Shown here piece by piece: positions 31,231-41,679 of a DNA stretch of 64,000 nucleotides (its first letter is position 1; every line of letters begins with the position of its first letter). The notes beneath the pieces were generated by a model. That model did not search any database and was not told where the DNA came from. It saw only the letters and a program-made list of their open reading frames with translations. Origin of the DNA: Prorocentrum cordatum (lineage: Eukaryota > Sar > Dinophyceae > Prorocentrales > Prorocentraceae); contig CAUYUJ010020159.1 in assembly GCA_963575745.1 (NCBI GenBank), positions 334,371 to 398,370 on the forward strand, given 5' to 3'. The position numbers and the translations under genes were made by a program.

Positions 31231-32895
31231 CCGTGGGGCAATAGCACAGCCGCCAATAGTCTGAACATGGGTCAATATTTCTTCCCAGTGAGTCGGGTCG
31301 TAATCAGCCCGTGCAAAGACCTTACTCCTATGGGCAACCAGTGCCGCAGAAGCCGCTTCTGGGGAGGTACACGGGGCCCCGCTCTCGTCCAGAACGCCTA
31401 GCAGTCCAGTCCTCCGCCACATGAGACCCCACCCGCGCCTAAGAGCAACCAGCCCCCGCCTCTTCTTGGTCCTGACCTCCTCCACTTGGTTACTATGACC
31501 CACCTCCTCCAATTCCGCATCAAACCAGCGCCCCTTCAAGGTTAGCACCAAACTGCGGAGGCCATCAGGGTCAGTGCACACACCGCCGTCGGCGTCGAAG
31601 AAAGGCAGGAGAGAGGCGTAGCAACGGGTGGAACGAAGACAGAGATACCACTGCCGACCCCTCCACCCACGGTATGCCACGCATGCAAAGTGTAGCCGTT
31701 CCGCATCGTTGCCAGCTGGCCGACACTTAAGGGCCTTCTTAAATTCCACAGCTGCCGTACCAAAAACTTCTTTCACCCTCGCGAGTTCCTGAGCGGGGTC
31801 CGAGGAGGGCGTCAGCTCACGAAGCTGTTCGGAAACCAATCTGCGGTAGTCGGCATGCTGGCTGATCCATTTCGGAACCGAGAAACGACCCTTTGGGGTC
31901 GGGAGGGAAACCGCGGCAGTCACGGGAATGTGATCGGAGGAGGCCCCTGGATGCATGAGGGCGCCGACAGCGTTGGCAACAACGGTCATCTCATTGAGAA
32001 TACCTGCAGGAAGGGTCGTGTAAACCCGATCTAACCTGGCCAGCCCCCTCACTTCCCGATTCACAATATCCCTTCTGGTCGGGTCGGGTTGGTACAATTC
32101 ACACCAGTGGCCACAATGCTCCTGAAACGCATCACATTGCAAACGGCCCCCAGGCCCAACCTCCCCAGATACAAGAGACCTACCATCCTCCATCGTACAG
32201 AAGTTCCAGTCTCCCAGAATGAAAACCATGGTATGCGCTGCCGCAGGAAGAGCGGCACTGATGAGGCGTAAGTACTGATTATAGATACGAACGTCATCGC
32301 ACGTGTTAGGCATATGAACACTAACCACTACCAAGTCGCCTCGAGGTCCCCGACAATGGACCAGTAACACTCGCCCAGGAACGACCGTACTCGGAGCGAT
32401 CGAGTCGAAACAGTCACAGAGTTCTGAAGACAGGGAGGTCACCACTCCCTCCGCGTTTCGATCCTCCAGAAAACTCCAAAACAATTGCCCAGTCCGCATT
32501 TCGTCCCGAAGGGTAACCAAGTCTGCTTCAGATCCGTGCGTCTCCTGTAAACACATGATCTGATACTGTGAGGGCAGCTGCTTGGCCCGAAGGAAGCGCG
32601 AACGTGACCGAGAAGAGCGAGACGAGAGAGAGGCGAAGAGCGCGCGCGTGTTCCAACTGCAGAGAGACAGCGGACGGGCAGGACGGTAGACACCACCAGC
32701 ATCCCCAGCAGAAGGCGAGAAGGATAGAGCACTGTCACTTGCACGGAGTGCATCAAACTGGGCGGAGAGGGCGGACGAGCACTCAGTAGCAGAACCCACT
32801 GGACTTCTCCCCACCGCACACTCACCTGTCGAACTGTTCGGATACTTACCGAAATGGGCGGATCTCTGCGAACCTGGTACGCAGACACTGCGCAT
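31228..32895 (-). pseudogene. LINE-1 ORF2, EEP (APE-like) endonuclease part
   Basis: Nicks target DNA to prime reverse transcription. From the ATG at 32895 the open frame runs 555 codons. The endonuclease/exonuclease/phosphatase motifs are all present: SWNTR (residues 80-84), QETHG (117-121), GDWNF (228-232), LDRVYT (288-293) and SDHIPV (320-325). The domain therefore looks catalytically complete. The frame ends soon after WEEILTHVQTI at 31228, where the reverse-transcriptase half continues in another frame, so ORF2 is broken as a whole although this half is intact. Confidence 0.9.
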
Positions 32896-33933
32896 GCTGC
32901 TGCCCTCCCACTTCCGTCAACCCATCAATCTCGACGCCGCGCTGCGCTGCACCTGCGGCTGGGCCATCATCAGCAATAGAAATCTGAACCACAGGCACAG
33001 GGACTCCGTTGTCCTTCATCACATACACTGCACCTCCTAGTCCCGTGGGCCCCACTTTGCCCGCCCCGAAGATCCTGGAGACATGCTGTCGCATATTCCC
33101 GAGGTAGTAGAACAACTTTCTGGAAGAGGGGGGAAGATCGCGTCGGACCCGTAGCTGTCTGTGGGGACCGCCCTCAGGGTTCGGGAAAGGGAACGTGCCC
33201 GCGGACGACGCCATCCCATGGAACGTTGTGGTCTCTAGGTTGGAATCAAAGTCCAGGAATACTTTCTTACTGCAAGCGAAGGCCTTGACATGGATCGAAC
33301 CCTGAGACGAGGACGGAGCACAGCGGGAGATGATGCTCTGGGCGGCTTCACGGAACGTTTCTCCATCAGCGGCCGTGGAAATCCAAGAACCACCAGACTC
33401 GAGGGCTTCCCAACAAGCCCAGACTCAATCTTCCGACGGACTTGCCTTTCTTCTTCCCCACGAGGTGTCGGGGACCCAAGCTCGACGACTTTCTGAATAT
33501 CCTGGATCTCGTCACGCATCGTCTGGATCATTCCTTTGAGCTCATCCCGACGGGCAGATTCAGCGGTTTCACGGTCCTGGATGCACTGCAAGAGGGCCTG
33601 TTCGTGGATCGCACGCATCTGCTCGAAATTCGATGCTGTCTGCTTTGCCAGTTCCGTGTGTGCCTGCTGAAGTGTCTGGAAATTCTTCTCGGCTGCGATC
33701 ATCTGACCCTGGATTCCCGAGATCTGTTGGTTTATCTCTTGCATACCGCGATTCAACTGACTGGATAAGCTGGCGACCGACGACGACAGAGGAGCAATCA
33801 TGTCATGCATGGCAGCGAGGATCTTCTCGGTGTCCCTCACTCCCTCCATAGTCGTACCTCCAGGGGATGCAGGCGGAGTGGAGGCTGGCGGAATGGTGGC
33901 AATCGACTCAGGCAAACTATCTTCTGACGGCAT
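32846..33933 (-). pseudogene. LINE-1 ORF1, coiled-coil and RRM-like protein
   Basis: The likely start is ATG 33933 (MPSEDSLPES); an upstream GTG at 34032 is less likely. Residues about 45-160 form a long heptad-rich region (SSQLNRGMQEINQQISGIQG, ESARRDELKGMIQTMRDEIQ) typical of the coiled coils that trimerise LINE ORF1 proteins. It is followed by a probable RRM-type strand (SSLVVLGFP). A frameshift near 33385 moves the rest (ETFREAAQSIISRC, KKVFLDFDSN, KLFYYLGNMR) to a second frame, which ends at 32846, 50 bp inside ORF2. In this family ORF1 binds RNA; the RRM assignment is inferred from strand/helix pattern only. Confidence 0.7.
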
Positions 33934-34073
33934 GGCCAGGGAGGGGAGGAAGGTGCGGCCGCGGCGGGCCGAGGGGAGCGGCCCCGCGGGGCCAGGGGAG
34001 CGCGTCCGCTCCCGGCCTTGGTGCCTGGCCACCAGGCGCCTCGAGCGAGGTTGGGAAGTTCAGGAGAAGGCCC

Positions 34074-34095
34074 CTTGAGCCAAAATGGGTATGGA
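34074..34095 (-). other. spliced-leader relic at 5' end of LINE-1 (20/22)
   Basis: Minus-strand TCCATACCCATTTTGGCTC then AAG; two substitutions from DinoSL, with the 3' sixteen bases exact apart from one position. It stands where the LINE transcript starts, about 140 bp before ORF1. Its 5' side runs into a CTC/CCTCC tract (34097-34160). Confidence 0.85.
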
Positions 34096-34096
34096 G

Positions 34097-34160
34097 GGGG
34101 GGTGGCAGGAGGAGGAGGAGGAGGAGGAGGAGGAGGAGGAGGAGGGGGAGGAGGAGGAGG
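34097..34160. repeat. GGA triplet tract
   Basis: GGAGG triplets directly upstream (with respect to LINE-1) of the spliced-leader relic. Confidence 0.85.
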
Positions 34161-34174
34161 TCCTGAGGAATGGG

Positions 34175-34364
34175 TGAGTATCGTTTCGCCGATCCCCATC
34201 CCCAGCTGCGTGGCCTGGGCCCCAATGGCCGATTTACCCCCCTAGGTGGGGATGTAGGCCGTTCCCTCCGGGTTTCGAGGGGTGTATCACCAACTGGGGT
34301 GGTGATTTGGTGCGGGTCTCGAAGGGGATTGGGATTGGGATGGGGATCGGTTAAACGATACTGA
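34175..34364. mobile_element. foldback/MITE-like element T
   Basis: 190 bp with inverted ends: left TGAGTATCGTTTCGCCGATC, right complement TCAGTATCGTTTAACCGATC, both followed by CCCATCCC. No target duplication is evident and only one copy is seen. Confidence 0.65.
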
Positions 34365-34912
34365 CATCCAAAGGGGGGATTTACGCTGCTTGAGGTGCCT
34401 CGCCTTTAGGACCCCCTCCCTCAAGGAGCCCACCTTGGACGACCCACCGATTCACCACCCCAACCTGTCGGGTGGAGGAAAAAAACTTTCGGCCGTCGAC
34501 GTCGACAACGGTGGCCCTGACAGTGCCTGCGACGCAGACGGCGACGGCGGCGGCAGGAGGCGCCCCCGGGGGGCACGCGGCGCACGGCCTGCTCGCGCAA
34601 GGCCCGCAGGAACGCCAGCTGCTCGTCCTGCCCGCGGCTTGCCGCCGTCGCCGCCCCCGCTGCCAACATTCGGCGGCGACGATAAGGGCGAATAACCCAG
34701 GGGCGGACATTACACGCATTCGCCCGGGAGCCTTGTCGTCGAAGACATAGATCATCGGCGCCCCTGGATACATATATTGCACTCCCCTGGGCTATTCGCC
34801 CCTATCGTCGCCTCTGAAACGTCGCCGTCACTGGCGTTGCCGTTAGCGTCGTCGTGGCCGCCGCCAGCGTCGCCGTCGCCAATGCCGCTGCTGACGCCGT
34901 CGCCGCCACCTC
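34365..34912. other. no recognisable gene
   Basis: GC-rich, with some CGTCG words. The phrase ttacacgcattcgcc near 34712 recurs near 41597. No coding or RNA feature is supportable. Confidence 0.45.
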
Positions 34913-35106
34913 GGGAGCGGCCAAGAGGGGGGCATCCAGGAGGGGGGGGCGCAAATAATGGCCGGCGGCATGTGCGCGGCCCTGGAGGAGGGCGGAGACG
35001 TAATGAAAGAAGAAGAAGAAGCGCCATGAGATCTGGGGAGATATCATGGCCCCCGCCGTGATTTCCACCACCCCCTAGTCGCCACTCCCCCTCTTTGCCG
35101 CCCCCG
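34913..35106. mobile_element. MITE-like family P, copy 2
   Basis: Left GGGAGCGGCCAAGAGGGGGG; complement of right end GGTCGGGGGCGGCAAAGAGGG. The interior matches 6761-6942. Confidence 0.65.
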
Positions 35107-36975
35107 ACCATCGTCGCCACCGCCCGCCGCCGAAGATGAGGAGAGGGGGCTCGGAGATGGAGAACGTCGGGCCCGCAGCTCTCCCTCGAGACGACGGCAT
35201 CTGGGAGCCCGCTCCGGGCCTCCTGGGCTGCCGAACCTGGCCCAGGACGAGCAACTGGACAGGATGGGGCGCGTGGAAGAGCGCCGGAAGGGGGGACAAA
35301 ATAGGAGGAAAAGGAAGAGGAGGAGAAGCAGGAAAGGCAGAGGAGGGAGGAGGGAGGGAGGAGGGAGGGCGGAGGGACGAGGGAGGGAGGGAGGAGGGAG
35401 GAGGGAGGAGGGAGGTGGGAGGAGGGAGGCAGAAGCCGGGAGGCAGGAGGCAGGCAGGCAGGAGGCATGGACCCAGGCGCGTGAAGAGCGCCGCAAGCGC
35501 ACGGAGGAAATGCCGACAAAGCACGGCAAGACCCCGGAGGGCTCCACCGACGTCGTACCGTGAGGAGCCGCGTGCATTCGAGCGCAGAAGAGCCAGGAGC
35601 GCCCACAGCAGGCCATTAACGCCGGAGCCGAAGGCGTCGTAAACGGGGGACTGTCGAGTCCCTCGCCTTTCGAAGAGTGCATCGACATGAGTATGAATGC
35701 AGTGCCCCCCTGCTTCCCACCATGACAAGAATCCGCGGCAGAAGCAACGAATTCCCATGTTCCCCGACGTGCCTTCTGGTCGAGAGAACCTGGTTCGGAC
35801 GCTGGCTGCCCGCGGGGCCGTCCCAAGACTTGTCCTGGCCCTGCCATGGAGCTGGACAGTTCTGCGGGCCAGCGCGAGACGTTGGTGGGCGGCCTCTGCT
35901 GCGGAGGGGGGGGAAGGAGGCGGGGAGGGGGAGCAGAGCAGGAAAGGGTGCCGATACCGCTGCCCCTCCCTCGTCGTGATGGGCCGGAGTCGCCGCGAAG
36001 CTGTGGTCAGGAGGCGCTCTAGGAGAGGTCTGGAGGGTAGCGGTGTCGAGACCTCGTCGTTTCCCCAAGGGAGGGAGCAGGGGGAGGGGGGCGGGGGCAG
36101 CGGGAGGGCCCGTCGAGACAGCGGCGGTCCTCCACGGTTTTCGAAGCCAAAGAAGGAGCGCTACTTGAAGCAACTTGGGACGTTAGGCGATCTGCTGCCA
36201 TAACGGACACATGTGTCGCACAGTCTACCGCGGGCACTTGTCTGACTGAGATGCGTGTGCCTATTCGCTTTCTGGAAGCTCATAAGGGGGCGAAGCGAAG
36301 ATGAAACTAGACAGTGAACGGTGCCGAGGAACGTTCAGCATCAGAAGATGGATTGCCGTACAAATGTGCAAAACACTCGAGCCCTAATGGCCACAGAACT
36401 CTGCACAGTGTCTGCACATCCTCCTCCTCCTCCTCCTCCTGCTACTCGTCCTCCCCCTCCTCACCATTGACCCATCAGGTTCCCTCCAAGGTAGCAGGAA
36501 ATAACCGCATGAGGATGCGGAGGGAGGAGAAGGATGAGGAAGGGGGATAGGAAAACTAAAAGGTGATGAATTATGGAATCAACGCACCATTTTCAGAGTC
36601 GCCGCCACACCATATTCACCAAATCCAGCACTCAGAAGAATCGGGATATGATTGATTCCTTTGGCAAACGATGGCGAGGACTACGTGTCCACTGCACACA
36701 AACAAAAAATAAAAACGATGACACCGAGCCGAGGATGGCGACTTCGCTATCGACTCGCGTCCGACGAAGGCTGGCTACAAGCAGTGGTTACGAGCGAGAG
36801 ACGTCGGAGACGATCGGTCAACACCGCCCCAGCCCGACGACTCCCGAAAGCCATGGCAAGCGTAGTCGAATGGCGCCGATGCACACGAGGGCGCAGCACA
36901 AGACACGGCGCGGCGACGACCCACGGCTGAGGCCATCACGGCCGGCGGGAACCAACAGTCAACACATATCCAGTC
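35107..36975. other. no recognisable gene; purine-rich tract
   Basis: A GGAGGGAGG-rich stretch lies at about 35300-35470 and a short CTC tract at 36418-36460. Frames exist on both strands but none has a recognisable motif. Confidence 0.45.
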
Positions 36976-37135
36976 TTAGGTCGGCCATGTCCCCCAACAG
37001 GCGGATTATGGACGAACAAGAAAACATGGCCAACAACTGCTCAAACATACATGCACATGATCGAAAATGATACCCTGCCAATGTTTGACCACTGTTTTTC
37101 ACTGGTCCTCCTGTAGAGTGGCATGCCCGACTTAC
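36976..37135 (+). mobile_element. MITE family A, copy A7
   Basis: Left TTAGGTCGGCCATGTCCC, right CTCCTGTAGAGTGGCATGCC followed by CGACTTAC. Flanks ATCCAGTC and ATGCAATC match at six of eight positions. Confidence 0.82.
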
Positions 37136-37344
37136 ATGCAATCCAAGAGGAAGAGCCTGGCCACACACTGCCAAGACTGGGCGGGCAAACTTGGGCATGA
37201 GGGGAGCGGGCTGACCCGTGACCCTGGACCTGCCCCCAAGACCAGCTCTCACCCCGAGCGGTGTTTCTACGGGCCCTGGAACCAGGAAGGGGCCTGCAGG
37301 CCTGAATGAGGGCAACACCGAAGGGCCCCTTTTTTCCCTTAGGA

Positions 37345-37521
37345 TTGGGTCGGGCACGTCGTCTCACAGGCGGGTTTTGGAAGACACGTTCAAACACATA
37401 GACAAAATAGCCAAACAGTTATGTTGCTTCAGAATTTGAAACATACGAACATCAAAAATCGTTATCGTAATGTGATGCTGTTCTTGACCATCCCTCCAGT
37501 AGACAGAGCTGCCCGACTGAA
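37345..37521 (+). mobile_element. MITE family A, copy A8 with perfect 8-bp duplication
   Basis: Left TTGGGTCGGGCACGTCG, right CAGTAGACAGAGCTGCCCGA then CTGAA. Flanking 8-mers are identical: CCTTAGGA at 37337-37344 and 37522-37529. Confidence 0.88.
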
Positions 37522-37869
37522 CCTTAGGATCCGCATCTTTCCTCATGGGGCGGGCGAAGTGCACCCGGCCCCCGGTGGAGGGAGGGGGAGGAATCGGGAG
37601 GAATAGGGAGGAGGATGAGGCGAGCGGATGCGGACGAGGAGAGAGGCGGAGCAGGAAGGAGAGGGACAAGGGAGGCATGTGCGAGAGACGAGACGGACGA
37701 GGGCAAGGACGGGACTGGAGGGAGGGCCGAGCCCGCCCCCGACGCACGGCGGCACCGCTTCCTCCGGCTCCCAGGAGCTCTGCCTGCCGAACAGGAACCC
37801 GAACGCCTCCAGGAACTGAGCCGGGGAGCAATCGAATGGCGCCTGCCGCCGCCGCCGGGGCGTCCCGCT

Positions 37870-38030
37870 CGTCGTGCTCGCCCGTCGTCGTCGTCATCGT
37901 TTTTTTGCTGTCGTCGTCGTCATCGTCGTTGCTACCGTCGTCGTCGTTGCTGTCGTCGGTCGACTTCCTTCGTCGGCGGCAGCAGTCCTCCATCCTCCTC
38001 GGTCGTCGTCGCTGGTTGCGGCGGCGTGGC
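37870..38030. repeat. degenerate GTC/TCG triplets
   Basis: Tract of gtcgtcgtc, catcgtc and gttgct words. Flanking 37522-38380 sequence is otherwise unassigned. Confidence 0.75.
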
Positions 38031-38379
38031 CTGGCGTCCAGGCGCGCGACTGGCTGGGGGTAGTTATGGGTGGCCGCGGAGTCGGGGGCCCTGCGCTGGG
38101 CGTCACTCGGAAGCCCAGCTCGCATGGCTCGCAGCCCGCACCGACGCCACGGCTTGCAACACCCCTTCCGCAGGCACCATGTGGTATTGTGAGCCTCTTC
38201 ATGCTCCACCTTCGCCGCTGCCTCTCGCCCTCGGGGCGTTGACCTGTGTCTGGGCTGCGGCGGCGGCGGCGCTGGAGGTGGCGGCGATGGCATGGGTACC
38301 ATCGCGGCCGCTGATGTCTGCTGCCCATTGCCCAGACCCTGGCGAGGTATATCTGTACTGAAACATCGCGCGCGGATCG

Positions 38380-39080
38380 TGCCACCCATGGGGCTCCGCC
38401 TGAGGCCCCAGAGACAGGCTTGGCTTAGCGTTCCCCCGCCCATGTCGGCACACCACTCAAAGGGATCGCGCCCCACAGGAAGCTCCACCTACGTCCCCAG
38501 AAACAAGGTTCGCATGCTGGCACGCCCCTCGCGCGGCTCGTGCACCGCAAGCAACTGCATCTATATAACCAGAGAGAATCTTCGTGGCGCTCCTCAACTC
38601 TCTTCAGCAAACCTCTCACACGGATCGTGGCCCGCAAAGAGTTCCTCGGACGGGCCCCAAAGACAAGGATCGCATCCCTCCCCCCCTGCCTACTTCGGCA
38701 CACCTCTCACACGGCTCGTGGCCCACAAGGGATCTTCACCAACGGCCCCAGAGGCAAGATTCGCACTGCGCCCCCCCTGGCCATTACAGCACACCCAATC
38801 ACGCGGCCCACAAGGAGCACCACCTCATGCCCAGAGACAAGATTCGTACAACGCCCCCCCACCCATGTCGGCACACCCGTCACGCGAATCATGCCCCAAA
38901 GAAGCTCGGCATCAATGGGCAGCTTCGCATGGCGTCCCCGCCCATTTCGGAACATGCCTCGCACGGGTCGTGCCCAGAGGTCCACCTGCGGCCTCAGTGG
39001 GCGTGTTTGCGCGGGGGCATCCGAATCCTTCGGCACACACTTCACGCGGATGGTGCCCCACAGAGAGTTCAGCGCACCCA
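38380..39080 (+). repeat. degenerate 75-107-bp tandem repeat, about eight units
   Basis: Each unit has a form of tcggcacacctctcacacgg, tcgtggcccacaagg and ccccagagacaag. Unit heads lie near 38447, 38520, 38615, 38698, 38792, 38869, 38948 and 39031. The head resembles that of the 14405-14820 array. Confidence 0.7.
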
Positions 39081-39099
39081 TGCACGCGTGCTCCGCTCC

Positions 39100-39900
39100 G
39101 CGCAGGACTGGACCGGGAACGACGCGGCGAAAACGCTGGCTGGCGCTGGCGCGAAAGCCAGGCTCCCACCGCCGGCTTTTCTCCAGCAGCGCACGCGGAG
39201 GCTGGAGTGCTGGAGGCGCTCGCGACGGTCCAGCGCGCGGCGGCCGCCGTGGAACTGGCCGCCCTGAAGGCCAACCACGGCGGCGTCGGCCCAGGCAGGC
39301 CCAGGGAGCGGCGACGCTGGGCGGCGCCGGGGCGCTGCCGCAGGCGGGCGCCGCGGGTGGGGGACGCGGCGGCGGTCGCCGCCGCTGCGACGCCGCCGGC
39401 AAAGGCGCGGCCAGGGCAGCCAGTAGCCGTCGCACCCGCCGCGCGTCCCCGCGATGGGGAGCAAGCCACGGCGGGGGCGCTGTTCGCGGGCGCCGCCTGG
39501 CAGCCGCACGTGGCGGCGCAGGGCCCCGCGTGGGTGGCGTGCTTGCGAGGCGGCTGCTGGGCGCCGAGCTGGCCGGTGTTCTCCAGCAGGCCACGCGGCG
39601 GGCGGGCCCCAACGCTGGCGCCGCGGGCGGGCATGCTGCTGCTGCTGCCAGTGGCGCGCGCCGGCGGCCGCGAGGCCGTCTGGCGGGCGGCGCTGCGCGC
39701 TCGGCTGCAGGCGCGGCGGGGCCCCCCAGACTGAGCTGGGAGGCGGCGCGGCCTGCCGTGCTGTCGCCCTTCCTCCCTCCCCTCTTCTCCCCCCTCGGTC
39801 GTCTCCTCACCTTACCGCTGGGCTCTTTCGCGCTGGTTAGAAAATGTTCCGCAGCAGACACCATTCCGCATTTCCTCGCGGCGCGCAATGTATGAAGAGA
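39100..39900. other. very GC-rich segment, possible but unproven coding
   Basis: Ala/Arg/Gly-rich frames are open on both strands (for example GVLEALATVQRAAAAVELAA on the plus strand). With this composition open frames arise by chance, so no gene is called. Confidence 0.35.
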
Positions 39901-40234
39901 GAGACCCGCGCCCTGCGCTACACATGGCTGCATAGGGATGAGTCAGTCGCCAAACCTATTGCTTGCTGACTGAACGAAGCAATTCTGACCTCCTGGGCCC
40001 CTGGGGCCCACTCGGGGCGCATCGTGGAACCATCCCAGGACGTCTTCGGGACCTCTTAAGCCGTCTGAGTCGGGCGTCTTCGGCCCTGTCAGGCCGCTCT
40101 GGTCGCCTTCTGGTAGACCCCAGAGCTGTTTGAGCAGTGGGGGGTTGCCCGGCAGGCCCCGAATAGGTCAACATGTCACATGTCGTGGTCCAAACCGGGG
40201 GGTCCCGGCCTGGGCCTGGACCCCCCCGTAGCCC

Positions 40235-40235
40235 A

Positions 40236-40284
<49 letters not shown>

Positions 40285-40668
40285 GACAGGTACACGCGTA
40301 TGTATGATGATGGGTAAATGTATGTATATCTGTGTATGTACAAGTACATGTAAACGTATACCTGCAACCATGCGTGAATGTGTTGGTATACATATACTTA
40401 CAAGTATAAGAATGAGTTTACGGAAGGGAAACTGTACACGTACATGTACAGGTAAATGAACATAGTTGTGTTTATGCACCTGTATTTGCATGTGCAGGTG
40501 TTGATGAGGTTGTTAATAAACACACATGTACATGTATGAATCGTTGTGCATGTAGACGTACATGTATGTGTACTCGTGTATGTATGTGTGTATGTGTACA
40601 GATGTTGTATTTGTACATGCATATGTGCATGCGTATGTGTGTACACGTATATATGTGCATACAGGACT

Positions 40669-40705
<37 letters not shown>

Positions 40706-40850
40706 TTGAATAGGTGGGTTCGTGTGTAGTTACATGCCTAATGATGTACATGTGTGTAGATGTAGATGTACATGTGCATGCGCTTGTGCATGCATATGCA
40801 ACTATAGATGTATGTGCGAATATACTTGTGTACATCGAATTCTGTCGATC
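40235..40850. repeat. AT/TG-rich low-complexity island
   Basis: CT repeats (40240-40268), TATATA, then about 500 bp of alternating purine-pyrimidine words (tgtatgtgtgtac, acatgtacatg) and a TA tract at 40672-40700. It is the longest AT-rich island in the window outside the 27.4-kb tract. Confidence 0.8.
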
Positions 40851-40903
40851 GAATTCTGACCGTCGCCATACAAACGCAAGGTCCCGAATGGGCCCTGATT
40901 TTC

Positions 40904-41108
40904 GACGCCCGGAATGGGTACGGAAAAATTGGGACAATGCCCAACAACAAATGTTGTCCCAAACAAACAGCAGCCGCTGTTGAGCGGGCGGCCTTCTGCC
41001 TCGAATGGATACAGGCCGCGGCGGCGCAGACAGCGAATCCGGTTCGAAAGGAACAGGAACTGCTGTTGGGCATTGAACCCCTTCTTTCCGTACCCATTTC
41101 GGGCGTCC
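40904..41108 (+). mobile_element. MITE-like family M, copy 1
   Basis: Inverted termini: left GACGCCCGGAATGGGTACGG then AAAAATTGGGACAATGCCCAA; right CATTGAACCCCTTCTTTCC then GTACCCATTTCGGGCGTCC. An inverted second copy lies at 47785-47987, sharing acaaatgttgtccca, cagcagc, ggcggccttctg and ggccgcggcggcgc. Confidence 0.8.
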
Positions 41109-41261
41109 AGACTGGTCGGGGTCCCGTGAGGCCGCTTTCAGACAATCTTGGGGTCCTCCCGGGCCGTCTTGGGGCTCCCTGGGACCGTCTTGGTCCCTCT
41201 GGTTTTTGGCAGTCTTGGGCCGTCTGCGGCCCCCTCCGGCCGTCTGAGCCTCGAACTTATC

Positions 41262-41420
41262 CCCATCCCTAAGACTGACACGCCAAAAGGCGATGACAAT
41301 CTTGGGGACGCGCCCTCAGAAAATACGGGAATCCCCAAGATTGGCATCGTGATGAGGGGATGCCCAACATAGGGATAGGGAAAGGTTCCAGGCTGGTAAT
41401 CTCTTGCCCCGGGGGAAGGG
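41262..41420 (+). repeat. dispersed repeat family N, copy 1
   Basis: Matches 61595-61770 in the same orientation: aagactgacacgcc, ggcgatgac, gccctcagaaa, gatgcc and ggttccaggctggt. Confidence 0.6.
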
Positions 41421-41679
41421 AAGAGACCCCTGGGCCCCGCTGGCTGCACAAAAGAAACATGCTCTGATGTCTGCGGGTGGTGCCGCAAAGCAACTCACGC
41501 CTCTGACGCGTCCCTACCCCTGCCAGCCGCGTCGCGGCCATGGGACTTCGTCAACATTGGCGGAGGCAGAAGCGGTGGATGGCCAAGGGTCGGGTATTAC
41601 ACGCATTCGCCAGGAAGCCTCGTCGAGGACGGCCCGCCAATGGCGGCACACCCATGACCTGGATCGTGAGCTCGGAGCG

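Larger units (their letters stand above)
28933..34095 (-). mobile_element. LINE-1: APE-type non-LTR retrotransposon with SL at its 5' end
   Basis: A nearly full-length element: spliced-leader relic (34074-34095), 5' leader of about 140 bp, ORF1 (33933-32846), ORF2 (32895-29136, with EEP endonuclease, reverse transcriptase, C-terminal zinc motif), and a short 3' segment followed by a chimeric deletion derivative. ORF1 and ORF2 overlap by 50 bp. At least three frameshifts make the copy inactive as written. No long 3' poly(A) is visible. Confidence 0.88.

Noticed and set aside
35044-35847. Minus-strand frames of 227-267 codons (for example VYDAFGSGVNGLLWALLALL)
   Set aside because: Half of the length comes from a GGAGGG tract; the rest has no recognisable domain and competing frames exist.
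38292-39895. Plus-strand frames of 450-480 codons
   Set aside because: The first half is a degenerate tandem repeat and the second half extremely GC-rich; frames are open on both strands.
40680-40700. TA repeat as an origin or promoter element
   Set aside because: Simple TA dinucleotide repeat with no further signal.
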